Below, piece after piece: positions 43,330 through 52,748 of a stretch of 64,000 nt of DNA. Under the pieces are notes generated by a model. That model was not told where the DNA came from, searched no databases, and was given only the letters and a program-made list of their open reading frames with translations. This DNA is from Silanimonas sp. GTDB taxonomy: Bacteria; Pseudomonadota; Gammaproteobacteria; Xanthomonadales; Xanthomonadaceae. The stretch covers positions 124,001 to 188,000 of the forward strand of contig NZ_JAPZQK010000004.1 in NCBI RefSeq assembly GCF_027530345.1. The letters run 5' to 3'. The number at the start of each line of letters is the position of its first letter. Positions within the stretch are counted from its first letter, which is position 1. A program made the translations under genes and the position numbers.

Positions 43330-44236
43330 TCTGTCCTCGGCGCCGCTGGCGGCGCACCTGCCGCCGGCATGGCGTGCCCGCTACGACGCCAGCTGGCGGC
43401 TGATGCGCGCCGACCGGCCGATCGGCTGGCTGCTGCTGCTGTGGCCGACGCTGGTGGCCCTGTGGCTGGCGTCGGAAGGCCTGCCTTCCTTGCACCTGCT
43501 GGTCGTGTTCGCGGGCGGGGTCTGGCTGACGCGCGCAGCGGGCTGCGTCATCAACGACTACGCCGATCGCTGGCTCGATGGCCGGGTGAAGCGCACCAAG
43601 GCCCGGCCGCTGGTGGCCGGGGAACTGTCCGGCCGCTTCGCGTTGGGCCTGTTCGCGGGCCTGATGCTGGTGGCCTTCGCCCTCGTGCTGACGACGAACG
43701 CGAAGACCATCGCGCTGAGCGGCGTCGCCCTCGCGCTGGCCGCGGCCTACCCGTACATGAAGCGCCACACCTACCTGCCGCAGGTCTGGCTGGGGTTGGC
43801 CTTCGGCTGGGGCATCCCGATGGCCTACACCGCGGCGCGCGATGCCTGGCCGCCGCAGGAGGCCTGGCTGCTGCTGTGCGCGAACCTGCTGTGGACCACG
43901 GCCTACGACACCTGGTACGCGATGGTGGACCGCGAGGACGACCGCCGCGCCGGCGCCAAGAGTACGGCCCTGCTGTTCGGCGACCTCGACGTGCCGGTGA
44001 TCGCCGTGCTGTTCGCTCTGGCGGGGCTGGCGATGGGCTTGCTGGGCCATCGGCTCGAGCTCGGCCTCGTCTACTGGCTGGGCCTCGCGGCGGCCGCCGT
44101 GTTCGTGGCGCAGCAGTTCGCCCAAGGCCGCTCGCGGCATCCGGACGACTGCTTCGCCGCCTTCCTCGCCAACAACCGGGTCGGTGCCGCCGTGTTTGGC
44201 GGAGTGGCCCTGCATTTCTTCGTCGTCTCGACTTGA
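43319..44236 (+). CDS. ubiA: 4-hydroxybenzoate polyprenyltransferase UbiA
   Basis: A 305-residue membrane prenyltransferase that attaches the polyprenyl tail to 4-hydroxybenzoate in ubiquinone synthesis. Eight to nine helices. First Asp-rich motif [20 protein letters not shown], second motif [17 protein letters not shown], and [16 protein letters not shown] near the start. Length is normal. It begins inside the end of the patatin gene (11-base overlap). Confidence 0.97.
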   Translation: MKTDLSSAPLAAHLPPAWRARYDASWRLMRADRPIGWLLLLWPTLVALWLASEGLPSLHLLVVFAGGVWLTRAAGCVINDYADRWLDGRVKRTKARPLVAGELSGRFALGLFAGLMLVAFALVLTTNAKTIALSGVALALAAAYPYMKRHTYLPQVWLGLAFGWGIPMAYTAARDAWPPQEAWLLLCANLLWTTAYDTWYAMVDREDDRRAGAKSTALLFGDLDVPVIAVLFALAGLAMGLLGHRLELGLVYWLGLAAAAVFVAQQFAQGRSRHPDDCFAAFLANNRVGAAVFGGVALHFFVVST

Positions 44237-44291
44237 TCCCGGGATGCCTTTGGGGGAGGCTTCCCGAAGGCTGAATGCGCGGAGATTGGCG

Positions 44292-46208
44292 ATGCCCCAT
44301 CGGTGTGCCCGTCTGCTGCTGTGCCTCGGCGCCGCGCTCGCCGCGGCCGAGGCGCGGAGTGCCGTCGATGCGTCGGCGGAAGGCGCCCTGCTCGACCTCA
44401 GCCTCGACGACCTGCTTGCCCTGGAGGTCAGCGGCGTCGGCTTGAGCGCCGAGGGCGCCCGGAGCTCGGCGGCGATCGTGGATGTCGTGACGCGAAAGGA
44501 ATGGGAGGCGATGGGCGCCCGGACGCTGGTGGACGTCGTCGCCCTGCTGCCCGGGACGCGCGTGCTGCAGCGGTCGACCTTCACCAATGCCTTCACGTCG
44601 TTGCATGGCACGGCGATCAACGACAACGACAACCACCTGCTGATCCTCGTCAATGGCTTGCCCTGGCGGACCTCCTCCGTCGGCGGCAGCAATCGCCTCC
44701 TCTACGACGCGTTGCCGCTGGCCGTCGTCGAGCGCGTCGAACTGGTCCGCGGGCAGACGGTCACCCTGCACGGAAGCAACGCCGTGGCGGGCATCCTCAA
44801 CATCGTGGTCCGTAGCGACGCGGCGTCCGAAGCGATGGCGCGCGTGTCGAACCAGGGGGGCGTGGACGGCGCGCTCTCCATGCACTGGGGCGAGGGCGAG
44901 AAAGGCCTTCGGCTGACGGCCGCCCAGCAGCAGGGCCTCGATGCCTGGGCGATCCCGGAGGGAACGCGGGTCGCGGCCAACACTCCGATCGCCGGTGATG
45001 TCTCTCAGCGCGGACGCAGCCTCTCGCTCTCCGCGCGCAGCGGCCGGACCGCCATCGATCTTCTGGGCATGGACAGCCTGGCATCGACGATCGGGACGCT
45101 CTCGTCGCCGACCAGGCCGCGTGCCCAGGACCGCTCGGCGCTCGCGCAGGTCCAGCACGCGAAGCCTGTCGGTGCTTGGACGCTGCATGCCTCCGGCCAG
45201 CATGGTTGGAGCCGGCTCGACTACGACACGTTCAAGGGATGATCCCGCCGCAGCGCGGCGCGATTGGCACTCGAGGCGCCGGCCGACGGGCGACTGCGCG
45301 GCTGGTTCGGCGCCCAGTACGAATCAGCGAACGGACAGGTCGACGGGCTGTTCCCGCGTTGGTCGGAGCAGACGCGTTCGGTGTTCGCGCAGGCGTACTT
45401 CGATGTCCGTGTGAACTGGACGCTGGGCGCGGGCCTGCAGTGGCAGCGGATCGGGAATGGCTTCAGCGATGTGACGCCGCAGGCGAGCCTGGTCTGGGCG
45501 CCCGCGTCGTCGCCCTGGCACGTCAAGGCCGTCAGCGGCAGGACGTTCCGCAATCCCGGGCCGGCCGAGTTGTTCAGCTCGGCATCGTTCCAGCGCGGTA
45601 ACCCCGCCCTCGTTCCGGAGCGCGGCCAGCTGGATGCGTTCGAGGTGGCCTACGCCTCCGATGAATGGGCCTGGTCGGGGCGTCTTTTCCGCCAACGACT
45701 GTCGGATGTGATCGTCCTGGTGAGTCTCGGCGCGGGCCAGCGGGAGTTCCGCAACCTGGTGTCGGCGGACATCGCGGGCAGCGAGGTGCAGCTGCGATGG
45801 CGCCCGACGGCGCGCTGGGACCTCGACGCGTCATGGCAGAACCTCGCCCGGGCGGACGACACCCTCGAACCGCGCGATATCGGCAAGCTCCAGGCGGCCT
45901 ATTTCGCCGATGGCTGGTCGGCTGGCGTGGCCGTCGAGTCCGCCGGCGCGGCAGCCACCCGCTCGACGATCACGCCGGTGCGACCGGCGTTGAACCCGCC
46001 CGCCTCCCGCTACGCCATCGCTCGCGCGCACGTCACCGCGGATGTCGGCGCCTGGTTCGGGCGCGCACCGGACCGCGCCTCGCTCACGGTGAGCGTCGAG
46101 AACCTCACGGGCGAGGACGTTCGCCAGCCCTCGGCCGGCGCCCAGTTCAACACGCTGCCCCATCGTTCCGATCGACGTCTGTGGTTGGGCGTGGGCTTTC
46201 CGCTCTGA
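44292..46208 (+). pseudogene. TonB-dependent receptor interrupted by one in-frame TGA
   Basis: The frame from ATG 44292 (GGAG upstream) encodes a signal peptide, a short LSLDDLLALEVSGVGLS segment, and a plug domain (EWEAMGARTLVDVVALLPGTRVL, HLLILVNGLPWR, VVERVELVRGQTVTLHGSNAVAGILNIVVR). The same frame continues to 46208 with barrel strands and a C-terminal [11 protein letters not shown]. It is broken only by TGA at 45240-45242, inside FKG-stop-SRRSAARLALEAP. A single CGA-to-TGA change would explain it. With that codon sense the product would be 638 residues, a small receptor of unknown ligand. The 3' end overlaps comF on the opposite strand by 62 bases. Confidence 0.85.
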
Positions 46209-46875
46209 GGGCGCCGTTCCCCGGCGCGGGCGCCTGGGCCACGACCCACACGTCCACCCGTGCCACGCCCGCCGCCTGCAGGGTGCGCACCGCCGCCGCG
46301 GCCGTGCTGCCGGTGGTGAGCACGTCGTCGACGAGGGCCACATGGGCCGGCAGCGGCGCCCGGACGCGGAAGGCGGCCTCGAGGTTGCGCTGTCGGTCGC
46401 GGGCGTCGAGCTCGGTCTGAGGCCGGGTGTCGCGTTCGCGGCGCAGGGCGTCGACGAGAACGGGCAAGCCCAGGGCGCGGCCCCAGTCGCGGGCCAAGCC
46501 GAGGGCCTGGTCGTGGCCGCGCTGGCGCAGGCGTCGGCGGTGCAGGGGCACCGGCACCAGTGCCTGCGGCCGGGACGCCTCGCGGAACGCGGGCAGCGAC
46601 AGGGACGCGAGGCAGCGGCCGGCGGCGAGGTCCTCATGGAACTTGTAGCGCGTGAGCAGCGGCGCCGAGGCCCCGTCGTAGCGGAAGGCCACGTGCACCG
46701 CGGTGCCGAGCGCCAGCAGGGCGGGGACCGGTGCCGGGGGCGCGGGGCGGAGCAGGGCCCGGCAGGGGAGGCACAGCAAGGTGTCGGGCGCGGCCGGGGC
46801 ATCGCAGCCGAGGCAGGCCGAGGGCAGGGCCCAGGCTTCGAACGTGCGCCAGACGGTGGCGAATGGTGCGGGCAT
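46147..46875 (-). CDS. comF: ComF family phosphoribosyltransferase-like protein
   Basis: A 242-residue ComF-type protein: an N-terminal zinc-finger region with C-x2-C pairs (CLGCDAP and CLPCRALL), the middle motif [31 protein letters not shown], and the PRPP-binding loop [17 protein letters not shown] near the end. ComF-like proteins are needed for natural DNA uptake in some bacteria; the chemistry is unresolved. Divergent from bioB, and its 3' end runs 62 bases into the TonB receptor gene. Confidence 0.92.
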   Translation of the reverse strand: MPAPFATVWRTFEAWALPSACLGCDAPAAPDTLLCLPCRALLRPAPPAPVPALLALGTAVHVAFRYDGASAPLLTRYKFHEDLAAGRCLASLSLPAFREASRPQALVPVPLHRRRLRQRGHDQALGLARDWGRALGLPVLVDALRRERDTRPQTELDARDRQRNLEAAFRVRAPLPAHVALVDDVLTTGSTAAAAVRTLQAAGVARVDVWVVAQAPAPGNGALRAESPRPTTDVDRNDGAAC

Positions 46876-46880
46876 CGCGG

Positions 46881-46909
46881 TTGACAGGGCAGGGGGCGGT
46901 TTCCAGACT
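46881..46909 (+). promoter_or_regulatory. Promoter of the bioBFHC operon (TTGACA-N17-CAGACT)
   Basis: A perfect -35 TTGACA (46881-46886), a 17-base spacer and CAGACT (46904-46909), 37 bases before the bioB ATG. It is one of the few full -35/-10 promoters visible in the window. No BirA-type operator was recognised over it. Confidence 0.7.
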
Positions 46910-46946
46910 GCCCGGGCTCACGGCCTTCCGCCGTCGGAAATCTCCC

Positions 46947-47957
46947 ATGCCTGCCGTCATCCGCCATGACTGGACGCGAGAGGAAACCCTCGCGCTGTTC
47001 GACCTGCCCTTCCCCGAATTGCTGCACCGCGCCAGCCTCGTGCATCGGGAGCGCTTCGATCCCACCGAGGTACAGGTCAGCACCCTGCTTTCGATCAAGA
47101 CCGGCGGCTGCCCCGAGGACTGCGCCTACTGCCCGCAGAGCGCGCGCTACAGCACCGGCCTGAAGGCCGAGAAGCTGATGGCGCTCGACGACGTCATCGC
47201 CAAGGCCGCGGCGGCGAAGGCGGCCGGTGCCACGCGCTTCTGCATGGGCGCGGCGTGGCGTTCGCCGAAGGACAAGGACGTGGCGGAAGTGGCGAAGATG
47301 GTGGGTGCCGTCAAGGCGATGGGCCTCGAGACCTGCGCCACGCTGGGCATGCTGAAGCCGGAGCAGGCCGCTTCGCTGAAGGTGGCCGGCCTCGACTACT
47401 ACAACCACAACCTCGACACCGCGCCGGAGTTCTACGGCGACGTGATCAAGACCCGTGAGTACCAGGACCGCCTCGACACGCTGGAGGCGGTGCGCACCGC
47501 CGGCCTGAAGACCTGCTGCGGCGGCATCGTCGGCATGGGCGAGACGCGCGAGCAGCGCGCCGGCCTGCTGCAGACGCTGGCGAACCTGCCGGAGCATCCT
47601 GGCTCCGTGCCGATCAACCGCCTCGTGCAGGTCGAAGGCACGCCGCTGCATGGCACGGCCCTGCTTGATCCGTTCGAGTTCGTACGCACGATCGCCGTGG
47701 CGCGCCTGATGATGCCGGCCTCGATGGTGCGGCTCTCGGCCGGCCGCAACGAGATGAGCGAGGAACTGCAGGCCCTGTGCTTCCTCGCCGGCGCCAACTC
47801 GATCTTCTACGGCGAGAAACTGCTCACCACCGGCAACCCGGACGTCGAGGCCGACCAGGCCCTGTTCGCCCGCCTTGGCCTGAAGCCGATGGCCGTCGTC
47901 GAGGAGTCGAAGACGGTGCACGCCGACATCGTCTGCCCCGCGCCGCAGGCGGCCTGA
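46947..47957 (+). CDS. bioB: Biotin synthase
   Basis: A 336-residue radical-SAM enzyme inserting sulfur into dethiobiotin. The 4Fe-4S motif [11 protein letters not shown] (C-x3-C-x2-C) and the [2Fe-2S] ligands are present: [19 protein letters not shown] and the Arg in [22 protein letters not shown] is typical of the family. The start at ATG 46947 gives normal length; the upstream frame overlaps comF antisense. bioF follows after five bases. Confidence 0.98.
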   Translation: MPAVIRHDWTREETLALFDLPFPELLHRASLVHRERFDPTEVQVSTLLSIKTGGCPEDCAYCPQSARYSTGLKAEKLMALDDVIAKAAAAKAAGATRFCMGAAWRSPKDKDVAEVAKMVGAVKAMGLETCATLGMLKPEQAASLKVAGLDYYNHNLDTAPEFYGDVIKTREYQDRLDTLEAVRTAGLKTCCGGIVGMGETREQRAGLLQTLANLPEHPGSVPINRLVQVEGTPLHGTALLDPFEFVRTIAVARLMMPASMVRLSAGRNEMSEELQALCFLAGANSIFYGEKLLTTGNPDVEADQALFARLGLKPMAVVEESKTVHADIVCPAPQAA

Positions 47958-47962
47958 GCCGC

Positions 47963-49150
47963 ATGTCGCGACCGCGCTGGAGCGAACGACTCGCCGTCGC
48001 GCAGGCCAGCCGCGCGCGCAGCGATGCGCTGCGCCGCCGCCGCGTGGTCGAGCGGGTCGAGGGCGTGCACGTGGTCGTCGACGGGCAGCCGCTGATCAAC
48101 TTCTGCAGCAACGACTACCTCGGCCTCGCCGGTTCGCTCGACGCCGTCAGCGCGTTGCAGGAAGCGGCCGCGTGGCACGGCGTCGGCAGCGGCGCTTCGG
48201 CGCTCGTCAGCGGCCACCATGTGCTGCATGCGCGCTTCGAGCGCGAGGCCGCCGAGTGGATGGGCTACGAACGCGCGCTGTACTTCCCGAGCGGCTACAC
48301 CGCCAACCTCGCGGTCCTGCAGGCGTTGCTGGAGGCCGGCGACCTCTGCGTGCAGGACAAGCTCAACCACGCCTGTCTTCTCGACGGTGCACGCCTCTCC
48401 GGCGCGGAACTGAAGCGTTATCCGCACCGTGACTTCGGCGGCGCGCTGCGCCAGCTGCAGTCGATGCCCGAGGCGGCGGCGGTGCTCGCCACCGATTCGG
48501 TGTTCAGCATGGATGGTGATGTGGCGCCGCTGCGCGAACTCGCGCTGGCGGCCACCGGCGAGCACGCGCTGTTCGTCGTCGACGAGGCCCACGGCGTGGG
48601 CGTGATGGGTCCGGAGGGCCGCGGTGCCTGCGCGGCGGCGGGCCTTTCGGCGCGCGACGTGCCGGCGCTGGTGGCGCCGCTCGGCAAGGCCTTCGGCGGG
48701 CAGGGTGCGCTGGTGTTCGGCGGCACGCCCCTCATCGAACACCTGTTGCAGAGCGCGCGGCCCTACGTGTTCAGCACGGCCGGTGCGCCGGCGCTGGCCG
48801 CGGCCATGTCGGCGAACCTCGAAACGCTGCGCACCCAGGGCTGGCGGCGCGCCAAGCTGGCCTCGCTGGTGGCGCGTTTCCGGCGCGGTGCGCTGCGCCA
48901 CGGCCTGCCGGTGCTGGAATCGAACACGCCGATCCAACCGCTCGTGCTGGGCGGGAATTCGCGCGCGCTGGCCGTGGCCCGCGTGCTCGAGCAACAGGGC
49001 TTCTGGGTGGCGCCGATCCGGCCGCCGACCGTGCCCGACGGCAAAGCCCGCCTGCGCATCACGCTGACCGCCGCGCACACCGAGATCGAAGTCGACGCCC
49101 TCGTCGACGTGCTGGCCTCCTGTCTCGAAGACATCGACACCGGGGCATGA
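47963..49150 (+). CDS. bioF: 8-amino-7-oxononanoate synthase
   Basis: A 395-residue PLP enzyme condensing L-alanine with pimeloyl-ACP/CoA. Motifs: INFCSNDYLGLAG, GSGASALVSGHH, VDEAHGVGVMG with the PLP-contacting Asp, and the Schiff-base Lys in PLGKAFGGQGALVFG. Length is normal. Overlaps bioH by four bases (ATGA). Confidence 0.97.
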   Translation: MSRPRWSERLAVAQASRARSDALRRRRVVERVEGVHVVVDGQPLINFCSNDYLGLAGSLDAVSALQEAAAWHGVGSGASALVSGHHVLHARFEREAAEWMGYERALYFPSGYTANLAVLQALLEAGDLCVQDKLNHACLLDGARLSGAELKRYPHRDFGGALRQLQSMPEAAAVLATDSVFSMDGDVAPLRELALAATGEHALFVVDEAHGVGVMGPEGRGACAAAGLSARDVPALVAPLGKAFGGQGALVFGGTPLIEHLLQSARPYVFSTAGAPALAAAMSANLETLRTQGWRRAKLASLVARFRRGALRHGLPVLESNTPIQPLVLGGNSRALAVARVLEQQGFWVAPIRPPTVPDGKARLRITLTAAHTEIEVDALVDVLASCLEDIDTGA

Positions 49151-49938
49151 GCGCGCTGCATGTCGAACGCACCGGGCAGGGCCCGGCGCTCCTGTTGGTG
49201 CATGGCTGGGCGATGCACGGCGGCGTGTTCGCGCCGCTCGTCCGCGCGCTCGAAGTGGCATTCAATGTCATCACCGTCGACCTGCCCGGCCACGGCGGCA
49301 GCCGTGACAGTGCCCTGCCGCTGGCGCTGGACCCGGTGTCCGATGCCTTGGCTGCGCTCATCGACGAACAGCCGTCGAAGCGCGCGCTGGTGGCCGGCTG
49401 GTCGCTCGGCGGGCTGGCCGCCACGGCCCTGGCGGCGCGGCATCCCGATCGCGTGCGCGGCTTGGCGATGCTCGCGGCCAGCCCGCGCTTCGTGCAGGGC
49501 CCCGATTGGCCGGCCGGCATGGACCCGCGCGTGTTCGAACTCTTCGGCGAAGAGCTCGGTCGCGACTACCGCGGCACGCTCGACCGCTTCCTGATGCTCG
49601 AGGCACAGGGCTCGGCACATCTGCGCGAGGAACTGCGCTACCTGCGTGACGCGGTCTACGCCCGTGGCGAACCGGCGCCGCGCGCCCTGCAGGAGGGCTT
49701 GGGCCTGCTGCACGACAGCGACCTGCGCGCCGCGCTGCCGGGCCTCGCCATGCCCAGCCTGTGGATCGCCGGCCGCCGCGACCGGTTGGTGAGCCCGCAG
49801 GCGATGCAGGCCGCTGCGGCGCTCGCCCCGCGCTCGCGCTTCCAGCAATACGACCACGCCGGCCACGCGCCCTTCCTCACCGAGCCCGGCGCCGTCGCCG
49901 AAGCGCTCACGGCCTTCGCGGCAGACTGCGCGCCATGA
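49147..49938 (+). CDS. bioH: Pimeloyl-ACP methyl ester esterase BioH
   Basis: A 263-residue alpha/beta hydrolase that demethylates pimeloyl-ACP methyl ester so that BioF can use it. Oxyanion region LLLVHGWAMHGGVF, DLPGHGGS, nucleophile elbow GWSLGG, acid in GRRDRLV and the catalytic His in DHAGHAPFL. Placed between bioF and bioC with four-base overlaps on both sides, which supports the BioH assignment over a generic hydrolase. Confidence 0.95.
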   Translation: MSALHVERTGQGPALLLVHGWAMHGGVFAPLVRALEVAFNVITVDLPGHGGSRDSALPLALDPVSDALAALIDEQPSKRALVAGWSLGGLAATALAARHPDRVRGLAMLAASPRFVQGPDWPAGMDPRVFELFGEELGRDYRGTLDRFLMLEAQGSAHLREELRYLRDAVYARGEPAPRALQEGLGLLHDSDLRAALPGLAMPSLWIAGRRDRLVSPQAMQAAAALAPRSRFQQYDHAGHAPFLTEPGAVAEALTAFAADCAP

Positions 49939-50810
49939 GCGTCTTCGATCCCCGCGCCGTTCGCCGCGCCTTCGGCCGCGCGGCGTCGACCTACACCCAA
50001 GCCGCCGCGCTTCAGCGCGAGGTGGAGTCGCGCCTGCTCGAGCAGCTCGGCTACCTCGACGACCGCGTGCCGGCGCGCGTGCTGGATCTCGGCAGTGGCC
50101 CCGGTAGCGCGGCGGCGGCATTGAAAGCGAAGTGGGGCCGAAAGAGTGACGTCGTCGCCATGGACCTCGCGTTGCCGATGCTGCGCGAGGCGCGCGCGAA
50201 GTCGCGTTTCTGGCGGCCGATCCATGCCGTGCAGGGCGACGCGCAGGCGCTGCCGTTCGCCGATGCGGCCTTCGATCTCGTCTTCTCCAGCCTCTGCCTG
50301 CAATGGGTGGCCGATCTTCCGAAGGCCCTGGGTGAGCTTCGCCGCGTGATGCGCGAAGGCGGACTGCTGGTGTTCAGCACCTTCGGGCCGGACACGCTGG
50401 TCGAACTGCGCGAGGCCTACGCGCAGGCCGGCATCGAGCCGCCGCTCTCGCCCTTCGCGGCGATCCAGCAGGTGGGCGATGCGCTGGTGGCGCAGGGCTT
50501 CAAGAACCCGGTGATCGAGCGCGACGTGTACACGCTCACCTACCCCGACACCACGGCGCTGATGCGCGAGTTGAAGGCCATCGGCGCGACCGACGCGCGC
50601 GACGACCGCCCGCGCGGACTGAGCGGGCGTGGGCGGCATCGCGCCATGGCCGCGGCCTACGAGCCCCTGCGCCGCAATGGCGTGCTGCCGAGCACCTGGG
50701 AAGTCGTCACCGCGATGGCCTGGGCGCCGCCGCCGGGTGCGGCGCGGCGCGAGGGCGGCGCCGACATCGCGACCTTCCCGGTCGAGAAGCTGACCATCAG
50801 GAAGCGCTGA
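49935..50810 (+). CDS. bioC: Malonyl-ACP O-methyltransferase BioC
   Basis: A 291-residue SAM methyltransferase that disguises malonyl-ACP as a methyl ester to enter the fatty-acid cycle. SAM motif I VLDLGSGPG, FDLVFSSLCLQWV (motif typical of BioC), LVFSTFGPDTLVELR. The start at ATG 49935 overlaps the bioH stop (ATGA). Last gene of bioBFHC. Confidence 0.96.
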   Translation: MSVFDPRAVRRAFGRAASTYTQAAALQREVESRLLEQLGYLDDRVPARVLDLGSGPGSAAAALKAKWGRKSDVVAMDLALPMLREARAKSRFWRPIHAVQGDAQALPFADAAFDLVFSSLCLQWVADLPKALGELRRVMREGGLLVFSTFGPDTLVELREAYAQAGIEPPLSPFAAIQQVGDALVAQGFKNPVIERDVYTLTYPDTTALMRELKAIGATDARDDRPRGLSGRGRHRAMAAAYEPLRRNGVLPSTWEVVTAMAWAPPPGAARREGGADIATFPVEKLTIRKR

Positions 50811-50813
50811 CGC

Positions 50814-51191
50814 TCATGCGTTCTCGTCGTCCGCGTACGTCGCGAACCGCAGCCGGTTGCCGTCCGGGTCCATCAGCGCCATCTCGCGCGTGCCCCAAGG
50901 CATGTCGGCCGGTGGTGGCACGTGCAGGACCAGCCAGTCCGGCAGGGCGCGGTACACGGCATCGACGTCCGGAACGATGAAGAACACCGCGCCGCCGACG
51001 TTGCCGTCGCCGGCGTGGCCGCTCAGGAAAATCGTCTGGCCTTCGCGAGTGAGCTGCACGAACAGCGGCAGGCCCGGTTCGAACTGGTGGCGCCAGTCCT
51101 CGGCGAAGCCGAGGCCTTCGGTATAGAAGCGCAGGCTGCGTTCCGCGTCGGTCATGCGCAGCTGTGGGATGACCGTCTGCACCCGCGTCAC
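50814..51191 (-). CDS. VOC/glyoxalase-family protein
   Basis: A 125-residue vicinal-oxygen-chelate fold: VIPQLRMTDAERSLRFYTEGLGF, GQTIFLSGH, AVFFIVPDVDAVYRAL and MALMDPDGNRLRFATY. This is the pattern of bleomycin-resistance/glyoxalase-like proteins; the substrate is unknown. It starts with GTG at 51191, overlapping the upstream lipoprotein stop (GTGA); a longer start has no similarity. Last gene of a four-gene minus-strand run, three bases from bioC's end. Confidence 0.87.
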   Translation of the reverse strand: MTRVQTVIPQLRMTDAERSLRFYTEGLGFAEDWRHQFEPGLPLFVQLTREGQTIFLSGHAGDGNVGGAVFFIVPDVDAVYRALPDWLVLHVPPPADMPWGTREMALMDPDGNRLRFATYADDENA

Positions 51192-51559
51192 GTCGCGATC
51201 TCGCCCTGGGCCTTCGGCGCCTCGCCGTCCTCGCGGCGCAACATGCGGCCATCCACTTCCATGGTCCATTCGCCGTCGGCTTCGGTGGGCGGCTGGCCGA
51301 CGTCGAAGCGGGTCACCAGCGGCCCGATGCCCACCTCGAAATCGTCGCCGTCGAAGGCCTTGAGTGGCGCGTCGATCGAAACCGTCGAGCCGCCCTCTTG
51401 GCGGTGGTAGACGACCTGCCCTTCCGGCGTGATGAGTAGCGACACCCCATTGCCGCGCCAGTCGCCGGCGTAGTCGGCGCGATCGGCGGGGAGTGGCTTC
51501 GCGCAGGCGCTGAGCAGGGCGAGCAGCAGAAGGATCGCGGGAAGGAAGCGCTGGCGCAT
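51188..51559 (-). CDS. Small lipoprotein of unknown function
   Basis: A 123-residue lipoprotein with lipobox LLSAC (Cys about 18). The mature part is beta-rich: YAGDWRGNGVSLLITPEGQVVYHRQEGG..., resembling small single-sheet domains that evaluate a dose of 'added value' over a baseline, but no family can be named. ATG 51559 overlaps the preceding stop by one base (TGATG) and its own stop overlaps the VOC gene. Confidence 0.8.
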   Translation of the reverse strand: MRQRFLPAILLLLALLSACAKPLPADRADYAGDWRGNGVSLLITPEGQVVYHRQEGGSTVSIDAPLKAFDGDDFEVGIGPLVTRFDVGQPPTEADGEWTMEVDGRMLRREDGEAPKAQGEIAT

Positions 51560-51756
51560 CAGAGTGTCCTCTTCAAGATGGCGATCACGTCGCGCGATGC
51601 GCCTTGGTGCTGGTTGGTGTCGAAGCACGACACCAGTTCCCAGCCCTTGGCCCCGAGTTCGTTGAGGTGCGTCCCGAACGCCTCGGCGTCGAAATGTCCG
51701 CCCAGCCAGAAGCCGGACGTCGCGGACTTCACCACATGGTATTCCCAGCGCGTCAT
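51559..51756 (-). CDS. DUF4177-like small protein
   Basis: A 65-residue protein with the DUF4177 look: starts WEYHVVK, then LNELGAKGWELVSCF and ends AILKRTL. Function is unknown. Translationally coupled on both sides (ATGA with the frameshifted membrane gene, TGATG with the lipoprotein). Confidence 0.85.
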   Translation of the reverse strand: MTRWEYHVVKSATSGFWLGGHFDAEAFGTHLNELGAKGWELVSCFDTNQHQGASRDVIAILKRTL

Positions 51757-52288
51757 GGCGCGAACTCCGCGACGATGGCCGGCCGGGTCAGGCGGTGGAT
51801 GATCCAGCCGAACAGGCCGATGAACGCTGTGGCGAAAAGGCCGATGGACACTGCATGATGACGAAGACGATGCCCGATTCCGGCGGCATGCCGCTGCCGG
51901 CGAAGGTGGCTTGGATGTCGCGTTGGAGGACGAGCTGGAACACGAAGCCGGCCACCTGCCACGCGATCAGGACGCCCATCAGCGCGATGAACAGGCGTCG
52001 GCCCCACGGGCGGCGCTTCAGCAGGCCGAGGGAGGCCACGACGCCCAGCAGGGACACCGCGAGGGTCATGAGGAAGAACCAGGGCATGGCATCGAACATC
52101 AGGGCCGCTGGTCCCGGCAGCTGCGCCATTGCTTCGCCATGCAGCGGATCGTTGCGCATCATCGGCAGCATGAGCATGTGGGCCATCAGGTTTTGCAGCA
52201 CGCCGATGACGCTGCCGAGCCCGCTGAGCACGAGGAAGGTCCAAGCGAGCGCGGTGACGAAGGAGGATCGGGGTGGCGTGGGCGTCAT
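51753..52288 (-). pseudogene. Four-helix membrane protein, frameshifted near 51854
   Basis: The first frame from ATG 52288 gives membrane helices (TALAWTFLVLSGLGSVIGVLQ, FFLMTLAVSLLGVVASLGLL, LFIALMGVLIAWQVAGFVFQL) and reaches SGIVFVIM. Then a different frame continues sensibly as AVSIGLFATAFIGLFGWIIHRLTRP and ends at 51753, overlapping the next ATG (ATGA). As read, the first frame runs into a non-membrane tail and stops at 51788. One missing base in ATGCAGTG (about 51854) explains the break. Function is unknown. Confidence 0.8.
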
Positions 52289-52334
52289 GGCATGGCTCCA
52301 ACGTTGGGGGGTGACTTAGCCTACCCCGCCCGCC

Positions 52335-52748
52335 TCAGCCCGCCACCTGGCGGATCCAGTCCTCGAGGTTGTACGTGTTCGTGACGCGCGTGATGCGCCC
52401 GTCGCGGATGTCGAAGAACGCACCGCCCGGAAGCACGTAGCGCTGGCCCTTCGCGGGCGGCAGGCCGTCGTCGTCGGCCAGGTACTCGCCGTGCACCACG
52501 TACTCGGCGGCGGCGTGCGTGCCGTCCGGCGAGGCGAGGAAGCGTAGGCCCTCGAGGCGTTCGCGGTAGCAGCGGTCCATGCGCGCCATGAAGCTGCGGA
52601 ACGCGGCTTTGCCGTGTTCGCGCGGCCCCTGGTTCAGGTCGTGGACGACGTCGTCGGTGAGGCAGGCGAGCATGGCCTCGCGGTCGCCGGCGTTGAACGC
52701 CGCGTAGTAGCGGGTGATCAGGGCGAGGGTGGCGTCGTGGGCGTTCAT
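52335..52748 (-). CDS. Ketosteroid-isomerase-like NTF2 protein
   Basis: A 137-residue cone-fold protein: LITRYYAAFNAGDREAMLACLTDDVVHDLNQG, then AAEYVVHGEYLADDDG and GGAFFDIRDGRITRVTNTYNLEDWIRQV. It matches the 'ketosteroid isomerase-related' SnoaL group, activity unknown. Its start overlaps the upstream dehydratase stop by four bases, indicating co-translation. Confidence 0.88.
   Translation of the reverse strand: MNAHDATLALITRYYAAFNAGDREAMLACLTDDVVHDLNQGPREHGKAAFRSFMARMDRCYRERLEGLRFLASPDGTHAAAEYVVHGEYLADDDGLPPAKGQRYVLPGGAFFDIRDGRITRVTNTYNLEDWIRQVAG

Noticed and set aside
45240-45242. TGA read as selenocysteine in the TonB receptor
   Set aside because: No selenoprotein family has this architecture and no SECIS-like hairpin follows directly; a nonsense change is simpler.
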